Shown here: in pieces, positions 47,609-57,641 of the stretch
Numbering within the stretch: position 1 is the first letter of the stretch
Layout: the number at the start of each line of letters is the position of its first letter
DNA from: Paraphoma chrysanthemicola
Taxonomy: Eukaryota > Ascomycota > Dothideomycetes > Pleosporales > Phaeosphaeriaceae
Direction of reading: 5' to 3'
Assembly (NCBI GenBank): GCA_020744225.1
Contig: JAGMWG010000001.1
Location: 2,108,001-2,172,000 of the forward strand
Length of the DNA: 64,000 bases
The notes under the pieces: generated by a model
The model's input: the letters and a program-made list of their open reading frames with translations, nothing else
Databases searched by the model: none
Told to the model about the DNA's origin: nothing
Program-made: the position numbers and the translations under genes

Positions 47609-47625
47609 GCCTCGCGCTTCGAACC

Positions 47626-48475
47626 TCAATCTGAATCTTCCTCCTCTTGCATGATGCCCTCACACTCTTCCCGCAGCTCTTTTGCGCCAGATACGCCTTG
47701 CCATTTATCAAGAATGTTGCTTACTTCCTCCCAATCTTGTTCCGCTTCCTCGTCTCGCTCTTGATCAATCAGTTGCCGAAGGCGACGTGGGGTGTCAAGA
47801 ACCCATTTCACAGTGTCTCTCTGTCGCCGCGTTGTCAAGGCAGATTCTTGCTCGGCAGTATCCTGTTGGACTCGCACGCTTATGCCAAGTCCTGCCGGTT
47901 TGGCCTGCAGAGTCTGCATGGAGGAGGAGAGGGTGGCCGCTGTTTCGGCAATATGTGATATGGCAGGCCCAAGTGTGTGCGTCGTGGGAGCCAGTGGATC
48001 CATATTCCCCCGCATTCGCCGAATCGTGCTGGTCGCGGAGAGTAGCTTCGAGTAGTTGTCGTAGACGAGGGACTTCCTATCGCTATCTAGATTACGAATC
48101 TCTTTGCTGGAGTCAGTCAGTGTTATGGCAGTAGAGTGTTATAAACTCACGTGATATTAAGTCGGCTTCAACTTTCAAGACACCCTTGAGCCCTTCCTTC
48201 GCAAGCAAGTTGTCGACGAATGCCTCGGCGTTGAAGTCTACAGCATCCAGCTCTGTTAGAGTCTCGTCCTCCTCCGGGCCGAGCTCCGTGCGAGTCGTTT
48301 CCTCTGAGATCTTGGCGTCCGCATCTTTGGCAGCATTTTTCAGGCCATAGAACTCGCGGAGTGCTGCCCGATTACGGCGTGCAGGTTGGGGAGCTCGAGA
48401 GCTGTCGAATGAAGTTCGCGTGGACGATGGGCTCCGCACCGAGACGCTGGCCCTCGGCGATGCTATAGTTGACAT
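47626..48475 (-). CDS. VPS51: GARP/EARP tethering complex subunit Vps51
   Basis: Two exons (48151-48475, 47626-48101) give 266 aa. Vps51 links the GARP complex to endosome-derived vesicles at the trans-Golgi. The N-terminus is Ser/Arg-rich, then RAALREFYGLKNAAKD. Next come the conserved FNAEAFVDNLLAKEGLKGVLKVEADL and, across a 49-nt intron, IRNLDSDRKSLVYDNYSKL with SATSTIRRMRGNMDPL. These are the signature of the Vps51/Vps67 domain. A coiled-coil tail ends in an acidic run. The acceptor CAAAG|AG was needed to keep the frame. Fungal Vps51 proteins are short compared with animal ones, so the length is normal. It is divergent from RMI1. Confidence 0.9.
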
Positions 48476-48718
48476 TATTGTGTTTCCAGAGCTCTTTCTC
48501 CGGCGTTCACACGATGAGTGCTGGCAACAGGCGACGATGTGGTGTTGTGTCGACGTGCGATGTCTGGGTTATGCCGAGGCCGCCTTTTGGCAGAAGCTCC
48601 CCACGTCATTTACGCGACGCGTCTCTCGTCCTCATGCTCACACCACGCCACGCTTCCTCCACTAATTCGCGATAAAAGAGGCGATCAATACATCAGACAA
48701 TCAGATTTGATCGCAACA
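48476..48718. promoter_or_regulatory. Compact bidirectional promoter VPS51-RMI1
   Basis: Only 243 bp separate the start codons of VPS51 (minus) and RMI1 (plus), so both promoters must share this stretch. No TATA box is obvious. Confidence 0.6.
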
Positions 48719-49408
48719 ATGGCGACTAACATCGCAGCCGAGCTAACGCAGCACCTGAATAGCAGACATCTGTACCCTACTGCCACATGGGTGCAGGGCT
48801 TCCTATCAACGACTCGCCCAAACACTCCTATGCCTGCTATGAAACAGACCATTGGTTTTCGCCTCCTTACCACCGACATTACAACCTCACTCAGTCCTCC
48901 GGCATCGGCTATTTTCCCGCAAGACATTCTTAAAGGCACCACGACGTCGCGCATAGTTGCAGGCCCAGTCGTCTGCCAAGTTCTCGATGTCGAAGACATC
49001 GGTAACTCGAGATGGTCACAAGTCGAGGCCATCGAAGCGCGGGAGCGTGGCGAGATGACGAAAGGAAGAGAAGTCGTCCGAGTTATAGAACAGGAGAATG
49101 ATGACCCATCCGCAGCTGTCACACCTACTCACAGCAAGGGACCTTTCAAGTTGCTCCTGCAAGATGCGAAAGGAGCAAAGGTATTTGCCTTCGATCTCAG
49201 AGGCATCGATGGGCTGAACACGAGCATGAGCATGGGTGCGAAGCTTTTATTGCGACAATTTGATGTGCGGCGAGGTGTCATTATGCTTGAGCCAGCGGGC
49301 GTGCAAACTCTAGGCGGAAAGCTCGAGGCACTGGACAAGGCCTGGAAGGACGGTCGCAAAGAGAGGCTCATCAAAGCTGCCAAAGCCGGTGGCCAGACGG
49401 CGACTTGA
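48719..49408 (+). CDS. RMI1: RecQ-mediated genome instability protein 1 (Rmi1)
   Basis: Intronless, 229 aa. Rmi1 is the OB-fold partner of the RecQ helicase and topoisomerase III in dissolution of double Holliday junctions. The N-terminal helical part (AELTQHLNSRHLYPTATWVQGFL) and the OB-fold strands fit the family. These strands include GPVVCQVLDVEDIGNSRW, then GPFKLLLQDAKGAKVFAFDLR and MGAKLLLRQFDVRRGVIMLEP. The residues GVQTLGGKLEALDKAW close the domain. Length matches fungal Rmi1, which has only the N-terminal OB domain. The ATG at 48719 (MATNIAAEL) is preferred; the open frame upstream has no ATG. The HET gene starts 192 bp downstream on the same strand. Confidence 0.9.
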   Translation: MATNIAAELTQHLNSRHLYPTATWVQGFLSTTRPNTPMPAMKQTIGFRLLTTDITTSLSPPASAIFPQDILKGTTTSRIVAGPVVCQVLDVEDIGNSRWSQVEAIEARERGEMTKGREVVRVIEQENDDPSAAVTPTHSKGPFKLLLQDAKGAKVFAFDLRGIDGLNTSMSMGAKLLLRQFDVRRGVIMLEPAGVQTLGGKLEALDKAWKDGRKERLIKAAKAGGQTAT

Positions 49409-49600
49409 GTGTTGTGAAGCTCATGTGGTCGATCAAAAGCATGGAGCGTGGCGCAAGCTGCAGCCTGGTCACGCCAAATCGGCACAGTTCCCAGCCGCAA
49501 ATGATTACATTCGCGAAAGATATTGCAGCTACGACTGGGCACGTTCTTCAATCGCCGATCGTTGTTGGCTACCTGGCATCTCTCACCTCGACCATTTTAC

Positions 49601-51927
49601 ATGGCTCCGCTATGCGCCATTTGCATTGGCGTAATTTACGACCAACGTAACCTCTTCCAACCATATCATAACAACGATGAGACGCAAGGCAACACTGTGT
49701 TGGATGGTAGTTGGGCATGCCATGGTTTGCTTGACGCACGAAGTGGAAACAACGATGGTCATGCTCCCCCTGAACCTGAAGAGTCCAGCTATTGCGGAGC
49801 AGGCGACGAAGAAGAATCCATTTGTGATGGCCAGTATCACAACAACGATGGAGGATGTGAGATAGATGGTATCTTGTGTGGTCACCATGACTCCTACGAG
49901 TCACTCGTCGAGTCGGCTACGGAGGGCTGCCCTGTCTGCCGCCCCTTCTGGGATCAGCTGTCGCGGCCTCAACAAGAGCTGTTGCGTTCTGCCACGTCCT
50001 TTGTGCTCAGCCAATCAGACCCAGATACACCAATAACTACCCCAGCCTGGGAAGATTATCCACTCAAATTCTTGACCGTAATCAAAATACAGCGTGGAGA
50101 ATCTGCTCGAGAAGATTTTAGGCTTAACATAAGATTCAATGAGTATGCCTGGGCTACCAGGCAATTGAGACGTATACAAGGTGTGTATGTACTAGAGGAA
50201 GACATTCGTAAGTTTGTTTCCCTTCAGTCTTTGCCACCTTCACTAACCGATCGATCGAAGCCTTGCAGTCTGCGTCATCACCGCAAATGACTCCGACCTC
50301 ATGCAGCACGTCGTCAACAGAGTCATTGCGGCTAGCCGATTGGTGGTTACGAGACTGTATTTCAGCGCACACAGCTTGCAACCGTGAAGCTCACGAGAAC
50401 GAGTGGTATCCAACCCGACTCCTGTACCTCGGAGACAACGCAGTACATCTGATCATCACGTCCGAAGAGAAGCCAAGCGGGCCCTATATGACATTGAGCC
50501 ACCGATGGGGCCAAGGCAGCGTCATCCAGCTTCTCGAGAGCAATTTGAACGATTTTCGGCAATCTATAGCGACTACTTGCATGCCCAAAACTTTTCAGGA
50601 TGCCATCTACGTTTCCATAGCGTTGGGAATTCGCTACCTATGGATTGACTCACTCTGCATCCTCCAAAATCAGGACAACCTCAAGGATTGGTACCGGGAG
50701 GCTGCTTCGATGAACAAAGTCTATTCTTGCGCCTACTGTAATATTTCTGCCTGCACCGGCGAAGGCGCAGATGGGTTGTTTCGAGCCCGCGATGCACAGG
50801 ATCTCGTTCCGACAAGAACGAAACTCAACCTGCGGTACCTAAGTCGTTCTGGTGCATTCGTCACATGCACGTTGATCGATTTGTTCCTCTGGAAGCACGA
50901 TGTGGTCGAATGCGCAGTCAACAAGCGTGGCTGGGTTTTCCAAGAAAGGATACTGTCTCCTCGTGTGCTCTATTTCGGACGTAATCAGTTGTTCTGGGAA
51001 TGCCGGCAGCACAGGGCGTGTGAGGCTCATCCTCTGGGACTTCCATCTGTATACAACAGCCTGAATTCTACTGACTTGAAACGAAGCCTGGATCTTGGCC
51101 AGTACGCCGTGGTTTCCTTTGAGATGCCGGTACACCAGATCGACGATCGCTACCACCTGTGGACCCTGGCCATTTGGGCATACTCCAAGACAGACTTGAC
51201 AAATTCTGATGACAAGCTGATTGCACTCTCGGGCATCGTCAAACCTTTCGCCCATCTCTTGAATGATGAGTATCTGGTAGGCATGTGGCGCAGACGTCTT
51301 GAGCACCAACTTACTTGGTTCCCCGTGACGTCTTCGGGTAGCACAATTTCTGCCTGTCTGCGAAATTATCGTGCCCCAAGTTGGTCTTGGGCAGCCATTG
51401 ACCGACCTGTCGATCTGAGCGAGGAGAGGTACCATCAGGAGGTGCTGATAAGTGTCAGAGATGTACACATCACATACGCATCAGATGACACCACCGGTCG
51501 AGTCACTGGCGCATGGTTAGATTTACAAGGGCACCTAAAGCCAATGAAGCTGATCTGGAACACACACACCGACCTCAGCGGCCTCAACCCTTGGATTCTT
51601 CGTCTCGATGGCAATGACTTACAACCTAAGGTCAACGTCTTACTCGACGTACTGCGAAGGGATAGTGCGTCTTTTGAGCTGGATAATGCAGCATGCCGTC
51701 TATTCTACGTCCCTGCCACCATATCGTCCTCAGAAAGCCATCGTCTAACCGTTATCATTTTGCGATGTTTGGACAAAGTGATTGGCTTGTTTGAGAGAAT
51801 CGGTGTCGGCGAAAGCGAAGAAGCGATTGATAGAGACTTATTGCTGGCCGACACAACTTCACGTGTCAAAATGGAGCTACCGTCTGTGCGCTTCGAGAAT
51901 GGAATGCACATTCTTCGAATTATATAG
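49601..51927 (+). CDS. HET-domain protein (heterokaryon incompatibility family)
   Basis: Two exons (49601-50207, 50261-51927) give 757 aa. The N-terminus has MAPLCAICIGVIY, an acidic and Asn-rich insert, and SYESLVESATEGCPVCRPFW, the usual cysteine-bearing leader of this class. The HET domain begins near YMTLSHRWGQGSVIQLLESN and continues through TFQDAIYVSIALGIRYLWIDSLCILQ and EAASMNKVYSCAYCNISA. Downstream blocks are RGWVFQERILSPRVLYFG, DKLIALSGIVKPFA and APSWSWAAID. HET proteins trigger cell death after fusion of incompatible strains; many paralogues have no assigned partner. The intron was placed with acceptor GAAG|CC, which keeps SLRLADWWLRDC in frame. The stop-free frame through the whole length argues that the gene is intact. 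Confidence 0.9.
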
Positions 51928-52417
51928 CAGGTAGTTGACTGCTTCCTTCGACCAGGAGCTATGCGAAGAACTTTGCGCCTCAATCCATGAAGCATTGAGA
52001 GTCAGCAACTTAGCAACGGAATTCGAAGACATTATGACATGCCTCACAGGTTGCAATGTGAGGAAGTCTTGCATCCCATGCATCGTCCGCCATACTGAGC
52101 GAACATGACGGTTGGACATTACGGTTGCAGCCTTCAGGGTCCAGCACATGCAAAACGCCTCTGACGGTCGCTCCGCAATCGAACCAACCAGCAGAAAGCC
52201 TGCCCCGCAGCAACACCACATATTCTGATATGTGGACCCAAAATCGTCTGAAAAGGTGAAAGCCACCAAACGCTCACTAAGCGGATGACGTAGCGCGGCC
52301 GTTGATGTGGATATGCATCTGAGCACAGCCCACGAAGTGTATTTTGAAGTATTGCGTGTTTCGCATTCTTACCCTTGGTCTCCGCTTTATCATCGAAGGA
52401 CAGAAAACGCGCTAAAG
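51928..52417. other. Spacer between HET gene and small gene
   Basis: 490 bp. Frames on the minus strand overlap the HET 3' end but show no homology. Nothing was recognised. Confidence 0.45.
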
Positions 52418-52701
52418 ATGGCAGACCTTGACAAGAAAACATCGGCGCAATTTGAAGGTTTGCAGCTTGCTGTCTTGAACCTGATACGGACCTGTCTGAC
52501 ACATTTCAAGAGCCCATCTCCCCTTCCTCTACACAACCAGACTTGAGCACGGCGTCCTCAACGTCTCCATCTACCAAGCCATCGATCACAGGCATCCTCA
52601 AAAATGCAGTCACGGCACCCCCAGCGGAGAAAAGAGAATCGTCGTCTGTACAGGATGCCATTGAGTCAATTGGAGAGGATGGAGGAGCAAAGGGAAATTG
52701 A
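52418..52701 (+). CDS. Small hypothetical protein, two exons
   Basis: Proposed from splicing logic. The ATG at 52418 starts MADLDKKTSAQFEE. The frame crosses a 53-nt intron (52458-52510, GTTTGC...TTTCAAG) and continues as EPISPSSTQPDLSTAS, then KPSITGILKNAVTAPPAEKR and ESSSVQDAIESIGEDGGAKGN. The product is 76 aa. It is hydrophilic, Ser/Pro/Thr-rich and probably disordered, with a short helix around VQDAIESIGED. The donor is not the best consensus, and there is no recognised homology. Support comes from the good start context, a frame that stays open to a natural stop, and composition like other small fungal regulators. Confidence 0.45.
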
Positions 52702-54325
52702 AGTTGTCGATCAGAAAGATGCATGCATGGGACTATGACTTGCGAACGTGGATGATGAGAGGCGATATGGGCAATGCAAAGTGCATACAAGCAGCCTCGG
52801 AGAACGAGGCTGCTGTTTAAGGGGTTACTTTCATGTGCATTGGTAGTGGACAAAGGTCAGGATGGTCGGACGAATAGTTCTTGACATGCACAGCAGCTAC
52901 TCTCGCTTAGGGCGGTGGCGTATGTCAACCAGGTTTCAGGGACAGCCCAGCCCGTGCACTTGCACAGAATCGTGTTGGTGCTTCGTCCATCCTTCCTTCT
53001 AGCCTTGTGAAAGTGAGGATATTGCCCCTTGTGATTCAGATACCGAAGCCACGACTGCTGCGCTTCCATGTTCTCAACTAAGTACTTCGCTGAATACGAT
53101 GGAAGCCACGAGATAGCGGCGTGTTGGTGTAATCTTGGATGCGGGATCTAAACTACCGGTAGAATCGTTTCCGACTTCGAAGGATGAGGACCAGGGTGAG
53201 GCGCGGCAAGCGGCATCGTCTGTGCACATTCACAACCAGGCTTGTGGAACAACACAAATTCACGTCCATGCCCACATGCCACTACAGCAACATTTTCTGT
53301 CGACACTGCATTGAAGCGACATCCTTGAACTGACTCTTGAGGCGAGTGCTACCAATGAGCAACGATGTTTGCCGCCAGATAGACAATGTGGGTGTCGCAC
53401 CAAACGCGCCTTCGAGCCTAGGCCAATTTCCACGTCCCACAGGCTGCGGCGCGGGCGGAAAAACTTCCACCACGCGCGATCAGGACGTTGCACCGGTTTT
53501 GGAGGCTCCACTGTCACGAACCCGAGATGAGCTTCTCAGAAGCGTGACACTGCATGGGAATTGCAGAACGCTGTCCTGGCCACGAGGACTGACGTTTGAC
53601 ATAGAAGAGCCTCATGCACTACGTGCATGCTCTGTGTAACGGTATGGATAGCATCACGTTGTTGTTCAGACAATCGTGAGTAGGAAACAACAGCCTCATG
53701 ACGTCTCATAAACGCCGAGGCGGTTGAAAGACTCAAATGCAGCATCGTGGAGCGGAAAGGCAGGGTTCTCCTATGCTTTTGTTTCAGCTCTTTGATCGTC
53801 TTGACTCGCCTGCTTTCGATCTTGACCTGGACCAGATCGCTCGCATGGATCATGAATCCATGCAACGCTCCCCGATCCTTTGCTTGCCATTTCAAGACCT
53901 GGACTTGCTTCGCTTACCGCCAAGCCAGCCTTGTTTCAACGGCCAACCGCCGCCAAGGTGGGCCTCTTGCCTCTGTACGGTAGCTGATGCACATAGAACG
54001 AAATGGCGCCTGCAGGCGTACCTGTCACAGCCCCGGTGGCTGATGTTAGTCATGTCCTTGGGCAGGAGTAATCCCCAAGCGAGATGGAAGCTTGTCCGAC
54101 AAAGAGTAGGGCTGGTATCAGGAGTATAAAGCTGCTGAGCCGCTCATTGTTGGAAAGTCACGCTTGACGCTCACACTCTCTTTCGACTACACTCGTTCAT
54201 AGTCGCTTCATTCGTTTCACTACGTTTCTTGTCATTCACTTTACCAGCACTTCTCTCACCGAGACTTTTGATCAACAACTACACCGACACCTTACTTCGA
54301 GACTTAGCACCCGTTCGAATTCAAT
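52702..54325. promoter_or_regulatory. Long upstream region of the AA9 gene
   Basis: 1.62 kb without a gene I can support. The last 200 bp look like the AA9 core promoter and a C/T-rich leader. CCCCGG at 54,031-54,036 fits the CreA/Mig1-type consensus on the minus strand. That would agree with glucose repression of a cellulolytic gene, but a six-base match alone is weak. Confidence 0.4.
54125..54131 (+). promoter_or_regulatory. TATA box of the AA9 gene (candidate)
   Basis: TATAAAG about 195 bp before the AA9 start codon. A pyrimidine-rich leader with CACTC/CTTTC runs follows, which is the usual layout of strongly induced fungal secreted-enzyme genes. Confidence 0.5.
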
Positions 54326-55347
54326 ATGAAGACCTCAGTCATTGCTCTTGCCCTTGCTGGCGGCGCTCAGCTTGCCACTGCTCACACCACCGTTTGGAAC
54401 ATCCTCGTCAATGGAAAGGACCAAGGTGTCGGCAACACCCAGGGTGGATACATCGACTCCCCCCCGAACAACAACCCAGTGACCGATGTCACCTCCAAGG
54501 CCATGGAGTGCAACGTTGCTGGCGTCAAGGCCGCGAAGTCGGTCGCCGTCAATGGCGGTGATGAGATCACCTTTGAGTGGCACCACGACACCAACCAGGC
54601 GAGCGATGATATCATTGCTTCGGTACGTTGCACACGCAGTTGGGATGCTGTGATCATTACTGACCCGTGCCATAGTCTCATCACGGACCCATCATGGTCT
54701 ACGCCTCTAAGGCAGGCTCTTCGCTCTCGTGGACCAAGCTCTGGGAGGATGGCTGGGACGGCAAGTCCTGGGCTGTCGACAAGCTCATCGCCGGTAGCTA
54801 CACTGGCAAGAAGGGCCAGCACAAGATGACGCTCCCCAAGCTCGCACCCGGCGAGTACATCCTCCGCCCCGAGATCAATGCCCTCCACGAGGGTAACCGC
54901 CAGGGCGGTGCCCAGTTCTACATGGAGTGCGTCCACGTCAAGGTCGGTGGTTCAGGCACCCTCGCCCTCCCAGCGGGTGTCACCTTCCCAGGTGCATACA
55001 AGGCCACTGACCCTGGTGTCCTTTTCGACATCTACTCTGGCTTCTCCAGCTACCCTGCCATTGGCCCCAAGGTCTGGAACGGTGCCTCGAGCGGTTCTTC
55101 TCCAGCACCCGCACCAGTGACCACCAAGCCTGCCGCGACTACTCCTAAGCCTGCTGCCACTGCTGCGCCAGCCAAGACCACTCTTGCGACTGTCGTCAAG
55201 GCCACACCCACTCCCGCTGCCGGCGCCGGTACCGCGACTGCTCAGAAATGGGCCCAGTGCGGCGGCCAGGGCTACACTGGACCTAAGACTTGCGCCAGTG
55301 GCTCTACCTGCCAGAAGCAGAACGACTACTACTCTCAGTGCCTTTGA
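54326..55347 (+). CDS. AA9 lytic polysaccharide monooxygenase with CBM1
   Basis: Two exons (54326-54622, 54676-55347) give 322 aa. It is a copper enzyme that cleaves cellulose oxidatively. A signal peptide of 19 residues ends TATA, so mature residue 1 is the copper-binding histidine (HTTVWN). The second copper histidine lies in SHHGP just after the 53-nt intron (about residue 102). The axial tyrosine is in the GGAQFYMEC block. A Pro/Thr/Ala-rich linker of about 45 residues leads to a C-terminal cellulose-binding CBM1 (about 289-322: WAQCGGQGYTGPKTC and the YYSQCL end). The CBM1 has four cysteines and the aromatic platform residues. Synonymous choice is strongly C-ending, as in highly expressed genes. 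All key residues are present, so it should be active. Confidence 0.96.
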
Positions 55348-56059
55348 GCATTTGGGTTAGTCAACTGTTTTCTTATTTTTTTTTCCTTATGGATGTCAAA
55401 AGTATATCTTAGTGTTTAGCGGGCTTGCCCCTTGATGAGTGGCTGTGATGGCTGCTTTTATGTTCTCTGTATATATGTACACACGACGAATGGAATCCGA
55501 CCAAGTTCGGATGCATTGAGGCTTACTTCAACTTTGCTCACGTGTTTATTTGCTGTGCGTCGTGACTGCGTTTGTGATGTTTTTATATGTGTGAGATTTA
55601 TGTGGAATTACTTAATCGTACAGTCGTCCATTGAATGCACGAAGCTATGGGATGGGCAATGAAGCTTATACCTTCAGAGGTTGCGATCTATCTAGGTAAG
55701 CAAGCTCAAGCTATCGTCAGCAATACGATGATGCATACTCACACATTACGAATGGCGAACATCTGCAGTCATAGAACACGATAACGGGTTTTCGCGGCTT
55801 AGGTGCATTGGCATTGCGTCCGCACTGTGAGCACGTCATGTCTGACTAATCCTGCACGTGACTCGCTTCTCCGCTTCCGGCCGCAGATTTGCCTCCCGAT
55901 CCCTGAATCTCCCTTGAAGCATGGGTGTTTCCGAATGGCGACCTCGGGACTAATCACAAGTCTTATGCAGATGACCGTCTAAGCCTCAACACTTCACTTC
56001 GTTTCTTTCTCCTCATACTACAAGCAAGCAACACTCATGCGAGCCCACCGACCGCCGTC
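55348..56059. other. Intergenic: AA9 3' flank and Mpv17-like promoter
   Basis: 712 bp. T-rich tracts just after the AA9 stop (about 55,370-55,390) suit a 3' UTR. No gene was recognised. Confidence 0.5.
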
Positions 56060-57044
56060 ATGATACCACAGACTTGCGCCCTGAGCCGTGTTGGCTTGAG
56101 GCGCATTCCACCCTTTCCGAGCCGGAGTCGCATATCCGGAAACACCACCACATTCGAACACGTACCCTTGCGAACCTCACTTTCGCGCATATCGCGTCGC
56201 TACAATGCCTCGAAACCACCTGTTGGGCAAAAGGCCCCTGAAAGCGCAAGTACAATCCCGGGACCGAGTTGGCTTTGGTTGGAGCCCATCTACGAGCCAT
56301 TCCGCGCATATGGTCGCGTACAGCAGAGAAAGCCATACATGACACAATTCATATCGTCGCTGGTCATATACTTTGTCGGCGATCTAGTCGCGCAGAGCAT
56401 TGCGGAGCCACTGCCAAAGGAGGCGACGTTGGAAGAAGGCGAGGAGATGGGGTGGGTGCAGGAATGGAGCGACAACCGCGACTGGCATCGGACGGGTCGC
56501 TCGATCTTGATTGGAGGTTTGAGCTCGATTCCGGCGTATAAGTGGTTCTTATGGCTGGGGAACAATTTCAATTATGGATCAAAGATATTGTCTCTTACGA
56601 CGAAGGTACTTTCACCCTCACATTCAAACTCTCTGTCGCAACCACTAATGCCATTTGCAGGTCGTCGTAAACCAAGCCTTCTTCACACCCATCTTCAACT
56701 CTTACTTCTTCGGCATGCAATCGCTCCTCTCCGGCGCATCCTTCCCTGAAATTATCGAGCGCATCAAGAACACGGTCCCGACAAGCTGGATCAATAGCTG
56801 TAAAGTCTGGCCCGCGATTACAGCATTTTCTTTCACATATATACCCATTCAGTACAGGAGCATTTTTGGTGGCGTTATTGCAATTGGATGGCAGACGTAT
56901 TTGAGTCTGCTGAATCAGAGAGCTGCGGCTGAGGAAGAGGCGGAGCATGCAATGGAGCATGGAAGTGTGACGGAGGTAAGGGACATCAGAGTGGAGCAGA
57001 GAGGTGAGGAGAGGGAAGGGAGGAGGGAGAAGTGCGTTGCTTGA
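56060..57044 (+). CDS. Mpv17/PMP22-family membrane protein (Sym1-like)
   Basis: Two exons (56060-56605, 56661-57044) give 309 aa. The Arg/Ser-rich N-terminus (about 70 residues) looks like a mitochondrial presequence. The Mpv17 core follows: RKPYMTQFISSLVIYFVGDLVAQ, DWHRTGRSILIGGLSSIPAYKWFLWLG, and VVVNQAFFTPIFNSYFF. It ends with PTSWINSCKVWPAITAFSF and the YIPIQYRSIFGGVIAIGWQTYLS family end motif. Four membrane helices are predicted. Members form channels or influence metabolite transport in the inner mitochondrial or peroxisomal membrane. The hydrophilic C-terminal extension (about 40 residues, Glu/Arg-rich) contains a donor-like GAG|GTAAGG, so the true C-terminus may differ. Confidence 0.9.
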
Positions 57045-57641
57045 GGAATATCGTCCCTGCGCAATTGTGCACCAGCTGCCGGCTCTTTCTAGTTTCCATC
57101 ATGACTTAGGTCTGCACGACCGCATTTCTTTTGTCACATTCCATTGGGTTCAAGATCGGTTGGGTAGCATTAGAGCGGCGTTTCGCATTGGTGCATTTGC
57201 GAGTCGACTATGCCTCACAGCATGTCTCTCGAGTATCTCGTTATTACCTCGTCATATCAATACCATATCTATTATCTATCCTTTTTGCAGAGTTCCTTTT
57301 CCGGCTTATTTCCTTCTGTCCCTGAGACCCCACTAGGCCCACCAATGGGAAATGCGAACATCGGCCCGAGGACCTCCACGGTACTGCTAACCTCATTCTT
57401 CTGCCAAATCAACGTCATACTCGCAAGAGAAGTTCCATGTGAGCGACGAAACCTCTTCAAATGCATGCCGGCGCCGGAAGAAGCAGTTGCAATCACTGCA
57501 AGTGCCGAGTGATGTCACTATGGCGATCAGATACTGTGGATCAAAACCCACATCTTGTGGACCTTTCGAAGCAGGTTTTAGAGCGCAGAGACGGATTGTT
57601 CCATTCAGGTCAATTTTTGAGGCTTTTAAACCACCGATAAC
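57045..57641. promoter_or_regulatory. Intergenic upstream of glucokinase
   Basis: 597 bp. No coding sequence or distinctive motif was seen. Confidence 0.45.

Noticed and set aside
48518..48718. N-terminal extension of RMI1
   Set aside because: The frame is open upstream but begins without ATG and overlaps the VPS51 promoter. The conserved protein begins at 48,719.
52857..53069. Cys-rich minus-strand frame of 70 codons
   Set aside because: The C-x-C and CC-x-C pattern looked finger-like, but the spacing fits no family and there is no supporting structure.
53536..53895. Minus-strand frame of 119 codons upstream of the AA9 gene
   Set aside because: No homology, no ATG context of note, and no splicing pattern.
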